Assembly (NCBI RefSeq): GCF_038096165.1
Contig: NZ_CP151076.1
Location: 744,001-808,000, forward strand
Length of the DNA: 64,000 bases
Direction: 5' to 3'
From: Pseudomonas sp. G.S.17
Lineage (GTDB): Bacteria > Pseudomonadota > Gammaproteobacteria > Pseudomonadales > Pseudomonadaceae
Shown here: in pieces, positions 50,680 to 58,788 of the stretch
How positions within the stretch are numbered: position 1 is the first letter of the stretch
Layout: the number at the start of each line of letters is the position of its first letter
The notes under the pieces: generated by a model
The model's database searches: none
What the model was told of the DNA's origin: nothing
Seen by the model: the letters and a program-made list of their open reading frames with translations, nothing else
Made by a program: the position numbers and the translations under genes

Positions 50680-50740
50680 AGGAGCCAACTTGTTGGTGAG
50701 ACGTCTCGTCACACATCGCTTCGCCAACAAGTTGGCTCCT
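50680..50740. repeat. Inverted repeat, GAGCCAACTTGTTGG type
   Basis: Arms AGGAGCCAACTTGTTGG and CCAACAAGTTGGCTCCT about 27 bases apart, between gcbA and dsbD. It is a further REP-like family with a single example here. Confidence 0.85.
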
Positions 50741-50770
50741 GCGAAGGAAGATCGCCTTTCACTCCAGGCC

Positions 50771-52420
50771 TCAAGCCTGCTCGTTGGAACTCACCAGAAA
50801 CGGCTCGTCATGCTCGGAGTTGACATGATTGCGTCCGGCATCCTTGGCGCGGTACAGCGCTTCGTCGGCGCGGGAGGCGAGCATCAGGCTGTCGTCGGTG
50901 TCACGCAACGCCACGACACCCGCGCTGAAGGTGCAAGACAGATCCGCCGGTTGCGCCGGGTAATGTATCTCCGCAAAGCGGCGGCGGATTTCGTCGAGCA
51001 CTTTGTGGGCGTTCTGGATGCTGGTGTCGGGCATCACAATGGCAAACTCTTCGCCGCCATAGCGCCCGATATAGTCCGTCTTGCGCAGCCGTTGCTTGAG
51101 GAACAGCGCCAGACTCTTGATCACCCGGTCGCCCATGGGATGGCCGTGGCTGTCATTGACCTTCTTGAAGTGATCGATATCGAGCATCGCGAAGCACAGC
51201 TGCTGGTTTTCCCGTCGAGCGCGGAAGCTGCAGTCTTCAAGCAATTGCAGAATATGCGTGTGGTTATACAGCCCGGTCAGGCTGTCGCGAACCATGCGCG
51301 CCTTGAGATTGCGCGCCCTGGCCGCACGATTGCGCACCGTGGTGATCAGGTGACGTGGCTTGATCGGCTTGGTCAAAAAATCATCGCCGCCTTCGCTCAT
51401 GGCGTCGAGCTGCTTGTCCAGATCATCCTCGGCCGAGAGATAAATGATCGGCACACTGACATAGCGGTCGTTGTGGCGAATGACCTTGGCCAATTCCACG
51501 CCGGTACAGCCGGGCATGTACATGTCGAGAATGATCAGGTCAGGCTGGAAATCCGCCAGTTCCGCCATCGCCTGGATCGGGTCCAGCAGCGTGCGAGTCA
51601 CGATCCCGGCGCTGTTGAGCAAGCGTTCGGTGTGCGTGGCCTGGGCGCGGGAGTCGTCGATGATCAGCACTTTATAAGGCTCGTACTGCGCGACGCAGGT
51701 CAGTATCTCGATTTTCTCCAGCAGGCTCGAGGCTTCCAGCGTACCGGTGAGAAACTCCTCGCCCCCGGCACGCACGGCGGCAAGGCGCGTCGGCGTATCC
51801 GTTTCCTGGTGGCTGAAGAACAACAGCGGCAGTTTTTGCTCAAGCCCTTCCTGAACCTGCGCAGCCAGCTTCAAACCATCGCCGGGGCCACCGAAATCCA
51901 CATCAATGACGATCGCCGCCGGATGGCGCTCAGCCATGGCTTCATGAAAAGTGCTCAAGTCACCCAGCGGCTGCGCGAACAGCCCGAAAAACTCCAGCTG
52001 CTTGGCCAGCCGCTCGGCCCGCTCGAAATCCTGCAACGCAATGTAGATTGGCTTGCGCAATGGCGGCAGCGAGGTTTGCTCGAAACGATCGCCATGCCGC
52101 AGCCCGGTGCGCGACAAACGCTGCATGACGCGATTGAGGTCAGTAATCAGGTCGCTGCTCAACCGACCCCGATTGGCTGCGACCCCATCCAGCGTAAGGC
52201 TGATCGCCCGCGCCAGTTCCACATGCTCAACCTGCTCGAAACGCTCGGCAAAACGCATCAGCCGCTCGTTGGCAACCTTGAGCTCGGCCAGGTCATCGGC
52301 GGACCATTCACTTTGTTGCAGCCGTTGCCAAGCCTCAAGGATCTGACGCGCCTGATGAATGACTCGTTGAGCGAAGTGATGCTTGAGCCGGTCTCGGCTT
52401 GGATCTTCCAACTCGGTCAT
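50771..52420 (-). CDS. gcbA: Response regulator / diguanylate cyclase GcbA
   Basis: A 549-residue protein: a helical N-terminal region (1-110), a degenerate receiver (about 120-245), a second receiver with Asp in LIILDMYMPGCTG (about 255-375), and a GGDEF domain with RYGGEEF. An inhibitory site RKTD lies five residues before the GGEEF, so it should be an active, feedback-inhibited c-di-GMP synthase. GcbA promotes the first stages of attachment and flagella-linked reversals in Pseudomonas. The location beside dsbD agrees with P. aeruginosa PA4843 (from memory). The start at 52420 (MTELEDPS) is preferred to upstream ones. Confidence 0.88.
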   Translation of the reverse strand: MTELEDPSRDRLKHHFAQRVIHQARQILEAWQRLQQSEWSADDLAELKVANERLMRFAERFEQVEHVELARAISLTLDGVAANRGRLSSDLITDLNRVMQRLSRTGLRHGDRFEQTSLPPLRKPIYIALQDFERAERLAKQLEFFGLFAQPLGDLSTFHEAMAERHPAAIVIDVDFGGPGDGLKLAAQVQEGLEQKLPLLFFSHQETDTPTRLAAVRAGGEEFLTGTLEASSLLEKIEILTCVAQYEPYKVLIIDDSRAQATHTERLLNSAGIVTRTLLDPIQAMAELADFQPDLIILDMYMPGCTGVELAKVIRHNDRYVSVPIIYLSAEDDLDKQLDAMSEGGDDFLTKPIKPRHLITTVRNRAARARNLKARMVRDSLTGLYNHTHILQLLEDCSFRARRENQQLCFAMLDIDHFKKVNDSHGHPMGDRVIKSLALFLKQRLRKTDYIGRYGGEEFAIVMPDTSIQNAHKVLDEIRRRFAEIHYPAQPADLSCTFSAGVVALRDTDDSLMLASRADEALYRAKDAGRNHVNSEHDEPFLVSSNEQA

Positions 52421-52729
52421 GGGCTGACTACGTAGTGAATGTTCACTGAGGACGAATGCTGGCGCTATGCTAGCACCTCTGCCAGGCACAAGCGTGCCAT
52501 AAGTCAATTAATTGGCAAGTATTTGCGAGTCGGGCAGCGGCACCTCCTTCTTCTATGCGCGATACGTGCCACGACCGAGGTCTCGTAGATTTGTGTGGGC
52601 ATCCTTGCAGGCATATGCGGGAATTCACGCTGCAGGCGTGTCAGGCATTTCTGATTTTTTTGGCGGGTGATCTGAGGGTGGGAGTGGGCTGGTAGGGTGC
52701 GCAATACTGACTGCAAAGGAGTGTTTGCG
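52421..52729. other. Divergent region gcbA/hcp
   Basis: 309 bases containing the promoters of gcbA and hcp and the left boundary of the accessory island. A loose GG-N10-GC pattern (near 52688-52702) before hcp is too weak to call. No gene seen. Confidence 0.5.
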
Positions 52730-53236
52730 ATGCCTACCCCCGCCTATATGACTATTGAAGGAACACAGCAAGGTCTTCTAACCAAAGGGGCGCTGAGCAA
52801 AGCTTCGGTAGGAAACACATGGCAGCAGGGCCATGAGGATCAGATTCTGGTCCAGCAGATTAGCCACGCAATCACTGTACCCGGCGGCGTGCAAACCGGG
52901 CAAAGAATGCACAAACCGGTAATCATCACCAAAACCCTCGATAAATCATCTCCTCTTATCAATACCGCCTTGAGTAATGGAGAACCGCTGAAAACCTGTC
53001 GTATTGAATTCTTTCGTTACTCGGGCCGCGGAGGGCAGGAGCTTTTCTACACAATTGAACTGAAAAACGCCCTCATTATCGGCGTCGACTTACTCCTTCC
53101 TCATTGCCAGGATCTTAGCACTGCTCATTTTACCCAGCTTGAACGAGTGCACTTTGCCTACGAAACCATCACTTGGCGGCATGAAATTGCTGGAACGTCA
53201 GGTTATGACGAATGGAGCGGAGACAGTCAGCTTTGA
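52730..53236 (+). CDS. hcp: Hcp family type VI secretion protein
   Basis: A 168-residue Hcp, the tube subunit of type VI secretion that also carries effectors in its lumen. It begins MPTPAYMTIEGTQQG and has the family segment HKPVIITKTLDKSSPL and IEFFRYSG. The start at 52730 follows AAGGAG; the C-terminus (ITWRHEIAGTSGYDEW) is the usual Hcp3-like end. No other structural type VI genes surround it, so it is an orphan hcp with cargo genes following. Confidence 0.92.
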   Translation: MPTPAYMTIEGTQQGLLTKGALSKASVGNTWQQGHEDQILVQQISHAITVPGGVQTGQRMHKPVIITKTLDKSSPLINTALSNGEPLKTCRIEFFRYSGRGGQELFYTIELKNALIIGVDLLLPHCQDLSTAHFTQLERVHFAYETITWRHEIAGTSGYDEWSGDSQL

Positions 53237-53766
53237 AATTGATAAGCGCTCTGTCTCCGCTACCGAAAGAACTCAGCGATGCTTACCCGCCCGATGAGGC
53301 AGCAGGCCTATTGGGTCAAGCTTTTGAGCGTCGCGAAAGCATCGAAGGCTTGAGTCAGTTGCGCCGTGGTGAATTGATCAACTTCGACAGCGAAGTATTG
53401 GAACGTGTTGAAAGCGGCGAATGGCTGTTGGTCAAAGACAATGCCTATGCCTTCGATTGGGGGCAGTTCGATAAGCCCGTGCGTAAGCGAGTGTTTGATC
53501 AGCGTGTGCAGGAGTTGTTGCGGGCGCCGCCAGTTCAGCAAAAACAATATGGGCAGGTCTTCGAAGTAGTGAGTAGCGAAACCGGACTGCCATTGTCCAA
53601 TAGGAGTTAGATTGCAACAGTCAATGGCAGAACTATAAAGGGCCGTACAGATGCCAAGGGTATTGCGTATATAACTGCCGCTGAAGGGGTTGATATTTCA
53701 GTGCATGTCCTGTTCAGCGCACCGGCTGGAGTAATTGAAGATTTTAAGGAGGTAGCTCATGGCTGA
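53212..53766 (+). pseudogene. Type VI adaptor-like gene with an in-frame amber codon
   Basis: A frame that overlaps the hcp 3' end and is interrupted by TAG at 53608-53610, then continues open in the same frame to TGA at 53764. The first part has LLGQAFERRESIEGLSQLRR and QVFEVVSSETGLPLSNRS; after the amber it reads IATVNGRTIKGRTDAKGIA, the continuation expected for the small beta-sandwich tail domain common near VgrG/Hcp effectors. One base change from TAC or TAT would create it. The start is either ATG 53212 or TTG 53233. The 3' end overlaps the amidase start. Confidence 0.72.
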
Positions 53767-54466
53767 GGATTTCGTCACGAACACGACTTCCAAAATCGTT
53801 CAGGTCGGCAACGTTACGCACCGCATTACCGTCAACGATAGGGCCGCGACCCGGGCAACGATCTTCAGGCGAATAACGGGGGCAGGTTTTCCGGCAATAG
53901 AGAGGTCTGATTGGGCTGCGAACAAGGTTAAATCCGACTTGGAGCCAGATTGGGATTATTCAATGATCGCGATTCATCATGCGGGGCGGGGATACATCTG
54001 TAACCCAGGTGCTTTACAGATGAAAGAAATCCAAGAGCTGCATCAGAAGAAAAACTGGGGTGACATTGGATATCATTTTGGTGTGGATTGTTCCGGGTTC
54101 ATACTTGAGGGGCGAGATATACGTTACAAGGGCAATCATTTGGCAGGGTATAATACCGGTGTTGTCGGTATAGTGTTACTAGAGAATTTGACAGCTGCGG
54201 AGGAGGGTGAGGATTTTATAGCTGATGTCAGAGTTGCTGCTGAGGAAGATTTTGGGTACGACACAGTTCAGGTAATTCCGCCTCGGCAAATGGATGCTCT
54301 AATTGTGCTCGTAAGGAGCGTGAAAAGTGTTTTTAATATTTCTATACTTGGTGGTCATTCAGAATACCCTTTTCAAGGTAAAAGGATATGCCCAGGTAAG
54401 GTGGGGTTAGAACTCGCCAGGAATCTACGAGTACAAACGAATTTTCTACCACCACCTACGTCGTAA
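53759..54466 (+). CDS. PGRP-type N-acetylmuramoyl-L-alanine amidase, probable type VI effector
   Basis: A 235-residue protein with a PGRP/amidase-2 fold from about residue 45. Zinc ligands are placed at His73 or His74 (AIHHAGRG), His200 (GGHSEY) and Cys211 (RICPG), with Tyr105 and Lys208 as catalytic partners. It should cleave peptidoglycan at the amide bond to MurNAc. There is no signal peptide. The start is fixed by an AAGGAGG box. Placement downstream of hcp and followed by small membrane proteins points to export by type VI secretion; the family-to-effector step is inference. Confidence 0.82.
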   Translation: MAEDFVTNTTSKIVQVGNVTHRITVNDRAATRATIFRRITGAGFPAIERSDWAANKVKSDLEPDWDYSMIAIHHAGRGYICNPGALQMKEIQELHQKKNWGDIGYHFGVDCSGFILEGRDIRYKGNHLAGYNTGVVGIVLLENLTAAEEGEDFIADVRVAAEEDFGYDTVQVIPPRQMDALIVLVRSVKSVFNISILGGHSEYPFQGKRICPGKVGLELARNLRVQTNFLPPPTS

Positions 54467-54541
54467 AGAGGTTTTCAGTTATTGTTATGTGTTCCTGTGC
54501 CGGGTGGTGAGTTGGCCAAAATATTAAAAAAGAGGGTTGTC

Positions 54542-54868
54542 ATGGTCGCGGAGCATGGGTTCAGCGCATTAAAAAAAGATCTGAAATACCTGGTCCCATT
54601 AGTGTTGGCTGTTTTGGTTCTGGTGTTGAATGTTGGCTACTACGTTGAAGTCGATGAGAATTCAGAAGGGCGACAGTATTTCATCAAGCGCGCACTTACC
54701 TTTCAGGTGAAGTTTAGAAGCTTGTATAGCCATTGGACGTGGAGTTACGACGCCCTGACGATAGAGCAAAAGCAAGAGTTGGTTGATTACTGCAAATATC
54801 GCTGGGGCATCGTCACTGATCTGGATCATGCCGATGACCTAAAAACCTGTAGTGCGCGGAAGGTTTGA
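54542..54868 (+). CDS. Small membrane protein, candidate amidase immunity protein 1
   Basis: A 108-residue protein with one transmembrane helix (LVPLVLAVLVLVLNVGYYV, about residues 18-36) and a periplasmic C-terminal domain of about 70 residues ending CSARKV. The start at 54542 follows a GAGGG box. It shares the block TFQVKF...LVDYCKYRWGIVTDL with the next gene. Low GC, no known domain. It lies directly after the amidase, as an immunity protein would. Confidence 0.68.
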   Translation: MVAEHGFSALKKDLKYLVPLVLAVLVLVLNVGYYVEVDENSEGRQYFIKRALTFQVKFRSLYSHWTWSYDALTIEQKQELVDYCKYRWGIVTDLDHADDLKTCSARKV

Positions 54869-54970
54869 ACATTTCTACCGGTTCTGGCCCTTCTTGGGCT
54901 CGCTTGAGCCGCAGGGTTTGACTATCTCGCGATTGTTGATAAAACGACGGCTTGTGCGGGGACTGCACTC

Positions 54971-55300
54971 ATGAAAAAGCTATTATTTTGCTATGTGGCA
55001 CTTGTTATCTATTTTGCTGCGAATTATGGATACTATTATTATCTAGAAGATGCGAGCCCCGAGGCAGTATTTTTTGAGAAAGAATACCTGACTCTGCAAG
55101 TGAGATTTGACAATATTTTCGCAAATCAGTCCGACGGAAAGCGGCTCGATCAGCTCTCGTCTGATGAAAGGGAAAAGGTCATTGCTTATTGCAAGTTCCG
55201 GCTTGGTATTATCACTGAGCTATCTACTGAAGATGAACTTGAGCAATGCAAGTATGGCAGCACACCTCTGCATTTCAGGCGGCAGTACCAGATAGAGTGA
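54971..55300 (+). CDS. Small membrane protein, candidate immunity protein 2
   Basis: A 109-residue paralogue of the preceding protein: N-terminal signal or anchor (LLFCYVALVIYFAANYGYYY), then LTLQVRFDNIF and VIAYCKFRLGIITEL with the same spacing and the two matching Cys. The second copy may widen protection or be specific for a related effector. Strikingly AT-rich for this genome. Confidence 0.68.
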   Translation: MKKLLFCYVALVIYFAANYGYYYYLEDASPEAVFFEKEYLTLQVRFDNIFANQSDGKRLDQLSSDEREKVIAYCKFRLGIITELSTEDELEQCKYGSTPLHFRRQYQIE

Positions 55301-55325
55301 ATGATTTTATGGGCGATGAGTTGTT

Positions 55326-55823
55326 ATGGAGGATATGGTGCAAATCTCATCTTTTCTAAATCTTGAGTTTGGGCGGTGGTGCGCAGTTTGGTGCGCTATT
55401 GATGGGCTGTGTATGCTGGTTTATTACTACTATAGTGCTGTAGGTGATCGTATTCCATATATATATGAGTATTTACAGTTTGCCGCGTTGTGGGGGAATA
55501 CATATTCGCCGAGTGATTGGCAGTATGTGGCTCTTCCCATCGCAACAGCGCTTTGGGTGCTGAGCATATCCTACGTTGTTTCATGCTTTCTTTTTTCTAT
55601 TAAATGGAAGCATGTCAGGTATGTCGTGTTTGTGCAGTTGCCTTTGCGTCTTTTGGCCTTGCTCGTGTTGGGGACGGCGACGTTCGCAAGTAAGACGACG
55701 GGTGGGAAGGTCGGGCTTGGCTGTTTGACGGTTTTATTTTTTATACTCGAAGTTGTGAGGCTAATGTCGGTCGGATTTCCGAAAAAATTACCCATTCTTC
55801 CTGGTTTTTTAGGCACAAGATGA
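55326..55823 (+). CDS. Polytopic membrane protein of unknown function
   Basis: A 165-residue protein with four hydrophobic segments (about 18-36, 66-88, 101-120, 130-148). I do not recognise the family. It sits between the small paralogues and the SDR gene, overlapping the latter by four bases. It is AT-rich and possibly part of the effector/immunity group. Confidence 0.6.
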   Translation: MEDMVQISSFLNLEFGRWCAVWCAIDGLCMLVYYYYSAVGDRIPYIYEYLQFAALWGNTYSPSDWQYVALPIATALWVLSISYVVSCFLFSIKWKHVRYVVFVQLPLRLLALLVLGTATFASKTTGGKVGLGCLTVLFFILEVVRLMSVGFPKKLPILPGFLGTR

Positions 55824-57286
55824 CTCTCCACCAAACCATTCTCACCCTACTTATTCTCCAAGGCGCCATGGGCGCTTTTGATGTGATTTATCACCACGAG
55901 TTACGGTGCGCATTACCGCAGCAAAAAACTGCCGCCTATGAATTACGCTTGCATGCAATCCGTTCATGTTTGTATGGCTTGGTGTTCGCCGGATCGGCAT
56001 GGTTTGTCTGGGGTGGTGCATGGCTTTGGTTGCTATGGGGCATAGTGCTGATTGAGGTGGTGCTCACCTTGATGGATTTTGTCGAAGAAGACCGAACCAG
56101 ACGATTACCTGCAAGTGAGCGCATTACTCATACATTGCTTGCGATTAATGCGGGTGCGCTGTTCGGTTTACTGGGCTGGCTCTCCCTCAGTTGGGCCAAG
56201 CTCGACACCGGCCTGTACCCGACGCCTTATTCAGGCTGGGGGATCGTGTTGAGCATCATGGCTGCTGGTGTTTTTGCATCAGGGGTCCGAGATGCTTTCG
56301 CCAGTCGCGCCCTTTATCGTGGATGTGCTGCAGAACCTTTCGACTTTGGACCAGGTGCGCAAACCTTCCTGATTAGTGGCGGAACAGGTTTTATCGGACA
56401 GGAGTTGGTTCGTCACCTGCTTGAACTGGGGCATTTGCCCATCTTGTTAGTGCGCGATCCATTGAAAGCTTCCATGCAGTTCGAAGGACGCGCGGCTTGT
56501 ATAGCGTCGATGGATCAACTCAGCGTTTCGACCAGAGTGGACGTCGTGGTTAATCTTGCCGGGGAAAAGATTCTCGGCTTGCCGTGGAGCGCTAAACGCA
56601 AAGCGCGGCTGATTGGCAGTCGTGTGCGTGTGACAAACGCGCTGGTTGCGTGGATCGAAAAGGCCGAGACAAAGCCGAGGCTTATGCTGTCTGCGTCGGC
56701 GGTCGGTTTTTATGGCGTAAAGGATCTGGATGAAGTCCGCGCTCTGGATGAAACCAGTGAGGCGCAGCCCTGCTTCACTTCTGAACTTTGTCAGCGCTGG
56801 GAAGAGGCGGGGCACAAAGTGGTCGGATCGGGGGTGCCGCTCAAGCTACTTAGAATGGGTCTGGTGTTCGACCGTCATGCGGGTGCATTACCAGCGATGC
56901 TTATGCCGATTCGCATTGGCTTGGGCGGACCACTTGGCAGCGGCCGACAAATCATGAGCTGGATTCATTTGCAAGATGTAGTGGGGGTCATGGCGTGGCT
57001 GTGTCGTCGCCAGCATTCGTCGCCAGAAATTGCAACTTATAATCTGGTTGCTCCGGAAAACCCGAGTCAACGAGAGTTCATAGATGTCGCGGCGAGTTTG
57101 CTTGGGCGTCCCGCGTTGTTCAAAACCCCACTTGCTCCGATTCGCTTGTTGTTGGGCGAGCAATCCTGTCTTCTGCTTGATGGGCAGCGGGTTACGCCTG
57201 CTCGTTTATTAACGGAAGGTTACGCTTTTCGGTATCCGACTCTGGCCTTAGCACTGAGGCAGATATGCTTCAAAAGGCCCTCATGA
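55820..57286 (+). CDS. TIGR01777-type epimerase with N-terminal membrane domain
   Basis: A 488-residue fusion. Residues 1-165 hold four transmembrane helices; from about residue 186 a short-chain dehydrogenase/epimerase of TIGR01777 type follows (FLISGGTGFIGQELVRHLLE; VVNLAGEKIL; MLSASAVGFYG; GRQIMSWIHLQDVVG). Substrate unknown. Most TIGR01777 proteins lack the membrane half. It starts a three-gene group with the DUF4166 gene and a small membrane protein, joined by short overlaps. Confidence 0.85.
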   Translation: MTLHQTILTLLILQGAMGAFDVIYHHELRCALPQQKTAAYELRLHAIRSCLYGLVFAGSAWFVWGGAWLWLLWGIVLIEVVLTLMDFVEEDRTRRLPASERITHTLLAINAGALFGLLGWLSLSWAKLDTGLYPTPYSGWGIVLSIMAAGVFASGVRDAFASRALYRGCAAEPFDFGPGAQTFLISGGTGFIGQELVRHLLELGHLPILLVRDPLKASMQFEGRAACIASMDQLSVSTRVDVVVNLAGEKILGLPWSAKRKARLIGSRVRVTNALVAWIEKAETKPRLMLSASAVGFYGVKDLDEVRALDETSEAQPCFTSELCQRWEEAGHKVVGSGVPLKLLRMGLVFDRHAGALPAMLMPIRIGLGGPLGSGRQIMSWIHLQDVVGVMAWLCRRQHSSPEIATYNLVAPENPSQREFIDVAASLLGRPALFKTPLAPIRLLLGEQSCLLLDGQRVTPARLLTEGYAFRYPTLALALRQICFKRPS

Positions 57287-57825
57287 TCGGCATGTACCAA
57301 AAGGTTCTGGGGGACGACTTTCGACAACTCGCTCCCGTGTTGCAAATGCTGCATCACGGGCAAGGCGCGTCAGTGAGCGGTCGCTTGATCGTGTATTGGC
57401 CAGGGTTGTGCTGGAAGCGGCTGTTGCTGCGAATGTTGAGAATGCCCCATGAATCAGGTGCGGCAGTGTCTTATGTGTGGATTTTTCCTTGCGCTCGCGG
57501 TGCCGAGCGCTGGAAGCGGAGCATAGGGGGAGTAGCTTTGACGAGCTTCATGCAAGCGGGTGGGCAAAAAATGATCATTGAACGAACTGGATTGCTCAGG
57601 CTGCACTTGCAAACCTGGGTCGATGCGCAAGGCAGTCTTCAGCAGCGAAGTGACCGGATTTATCTGCGCGGCCTTGGTTTGCGATTGCCCGGCTTGGTTA
57701 TTAGCGCAAGCGAGCACGCACTCGACAGTCAGCGATTTCATTGCCGGGTAACTGTGGCTTCAATCCACTTTGGCAAGTTGCTTTCATATGAAGGCGCATT
57801 GTCCGTACAGCAATCAACTCGTTAA
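57283..57825 (+). CDS. DUF4166 family protein
   Basis: A 180-residue protein of DUF4166 type, beginning MYQKVLGDDFRQLAPVLQMLH after two codons, with MPHESGAAVSYVWIF and a C-terminal GLGLRLPGLVISASEHAL. Starting at the ATGA overlap (57283) with the epimerase gene is preferred over an ATG at 57265. DUF4166 is often found downstream of TIGR01777 genes. Function unknown. Confidence 0.78.
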   Translation: MIGMYQKVLGDDFRQLAPVLQMLHHGQGASVSGRLIVYWPGLCWKRLLLRMLRMPHESGAAVSYVWIFPCARGAERWKRSIGGVALTSFMQAGGQKMIIERTGLLRLHLQTWVDAQGSLQQRSDRIYLRGLGLRLPGLVISASEHALDSQRFHCRVTVASIHFGKLLSYEGALSVQQSTR

Positions 57826-57834
57826 GGAATGCTA

Positions 57835-58251
57835 ATGAGCTATTCATATCCCTATTATCAAACACCAAGCTGGATGCCATGGTTATTACGCGTGGCGGCT
57901 GTCTATAACCTGTTCTACGCAATCCTGTTGTCTACATGGCCAGCTCAAGTGTTCGCTTGGCTGAAAATGCCCGAAACACCGGATGTGATGATTCGCTGCA
58001 TTGGCATGATGGTCGGTGTTTACGCATTGGGTTACTGGATCGCCGCGCAAGATGTGGTGCGTTATTGGCCGTTGGTTGCAGTTGGTATCGTCGGCAAGAC
58101 GCTTGGTCCTATTGGTTTTTTGGCCTCTGCATTGAACGGCGTTCTTCCTTGGCATAGCGGCATCATGTTGATATTCAATGACCTGATCTGGTGGATTCCA
58201 TTTTGGGCGATTGTTGTCTATTGCTTGCGTTTGCAGCCCTGCCAGCGCTGA
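57835..58251 (+). CDS. Small four-helix membrane protein
   Basis: A 138-residue inner-membrane protein with four hydrophobic segments (WLLRVAAVYNLFYAILL; MVGVYALGYWIAAQD; PLVAVGIVGKTLGP; and one at the end). The start at 57835 is favoured by AAGGA six bases upstream; another ATG lies six bases before. It belongs to the TIGR01777-DUF4166 group. Function unknown. Confidence 0.72.
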   Translation: MSYSYPYYQTPSWMPWLLRVAAVYNLFYAILLSTWPAQVFAWLKMPETPDVMIRCIGMMVGVYALGYWIAAQDVVRYWPLVAVGIVGKTLGPIGFLASALNGVLPWHSGIMLIFNDLIWWIPFWAIVVYCLRLQPCQR

Positions 58252-58272
58252 GCAAACTTTTCAATCGCGACT

Positions 58273-58788
58273 TTACCAGCCCAACCCTTGCCTAAGCCGC
58301 GAACACCAGTCACCGCCGCTGCCAACACTCAACTCCGCCCGCCCCGGCAACAAACTCGGCATATCCCGCAACCGAATCCACGGTTCGTTCTGCCAATGCA
58401 GCACGCTGAGTTCTGCGCCTTGCCATTCCAGGCGTGCGGGTGTCGGGGTGTTGTGGGTGTGGCGGGAAGGGGCTTGGTTGAGGATGGGCATCACTTCATA
58501 GGTCAGCCATTGGCGCAGTTGGCTGTTGGTGGGGTGATGGTGGTAGATGAGCAGGGCGTACACGGCGGATTCGCTGATCATCTGCACTTCCTTTACTTCC
58601 CCGTAACAGATCAGGCGCACGGTGCGCCGTTGATCGCTGTCGAGTTTTCGGGTGATGCGGTTTTCGAAGAACATACCCACCAGACGTCCGAGATCCCTGG
58701 CGCTGAACCAGGCCTGGCGCTCGATGATCAAGGCATGAAGGGGCAGTTTGTGGCGGGTGAAGACGAGGGGTTCATAGATGGCGTCCAT
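58273..58788 (-). CDS. BRO-N domain protein (phage antirepressor type)
   Basis: A 171-residue protein with a BRO-N/antirepressor fold in its first 110 residues (AWFSARDLGRLVGM; RLICYGEVKEVQMISESAVYALL; WLTYEVMPIL). Such domains bind DNA in phage and insect viruses and are also found singly in Pseudomonas chromosomes. The start at 58788 (MDAIYEP) is chosen as the first Met before the domain. It may mark a prophage or island remnant at the right end of the accessory region. Confidence 0.8.
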   Translation of the reverse strand: MDAIYEPLVFTRHKLPLHALIIERQAWFSARDLGRLVGMFFENRITRKLDSDQRRTVRLICYGEVKEVQMISESAVYALLIYHHHPTNSQLRQWLTYEVMPILNQAPSRHTHNTPTPARLEWQGAELSVLHWQNEPWIRLRDMPSLLPGRAELSVGSGGDWCSRLRQGLGW

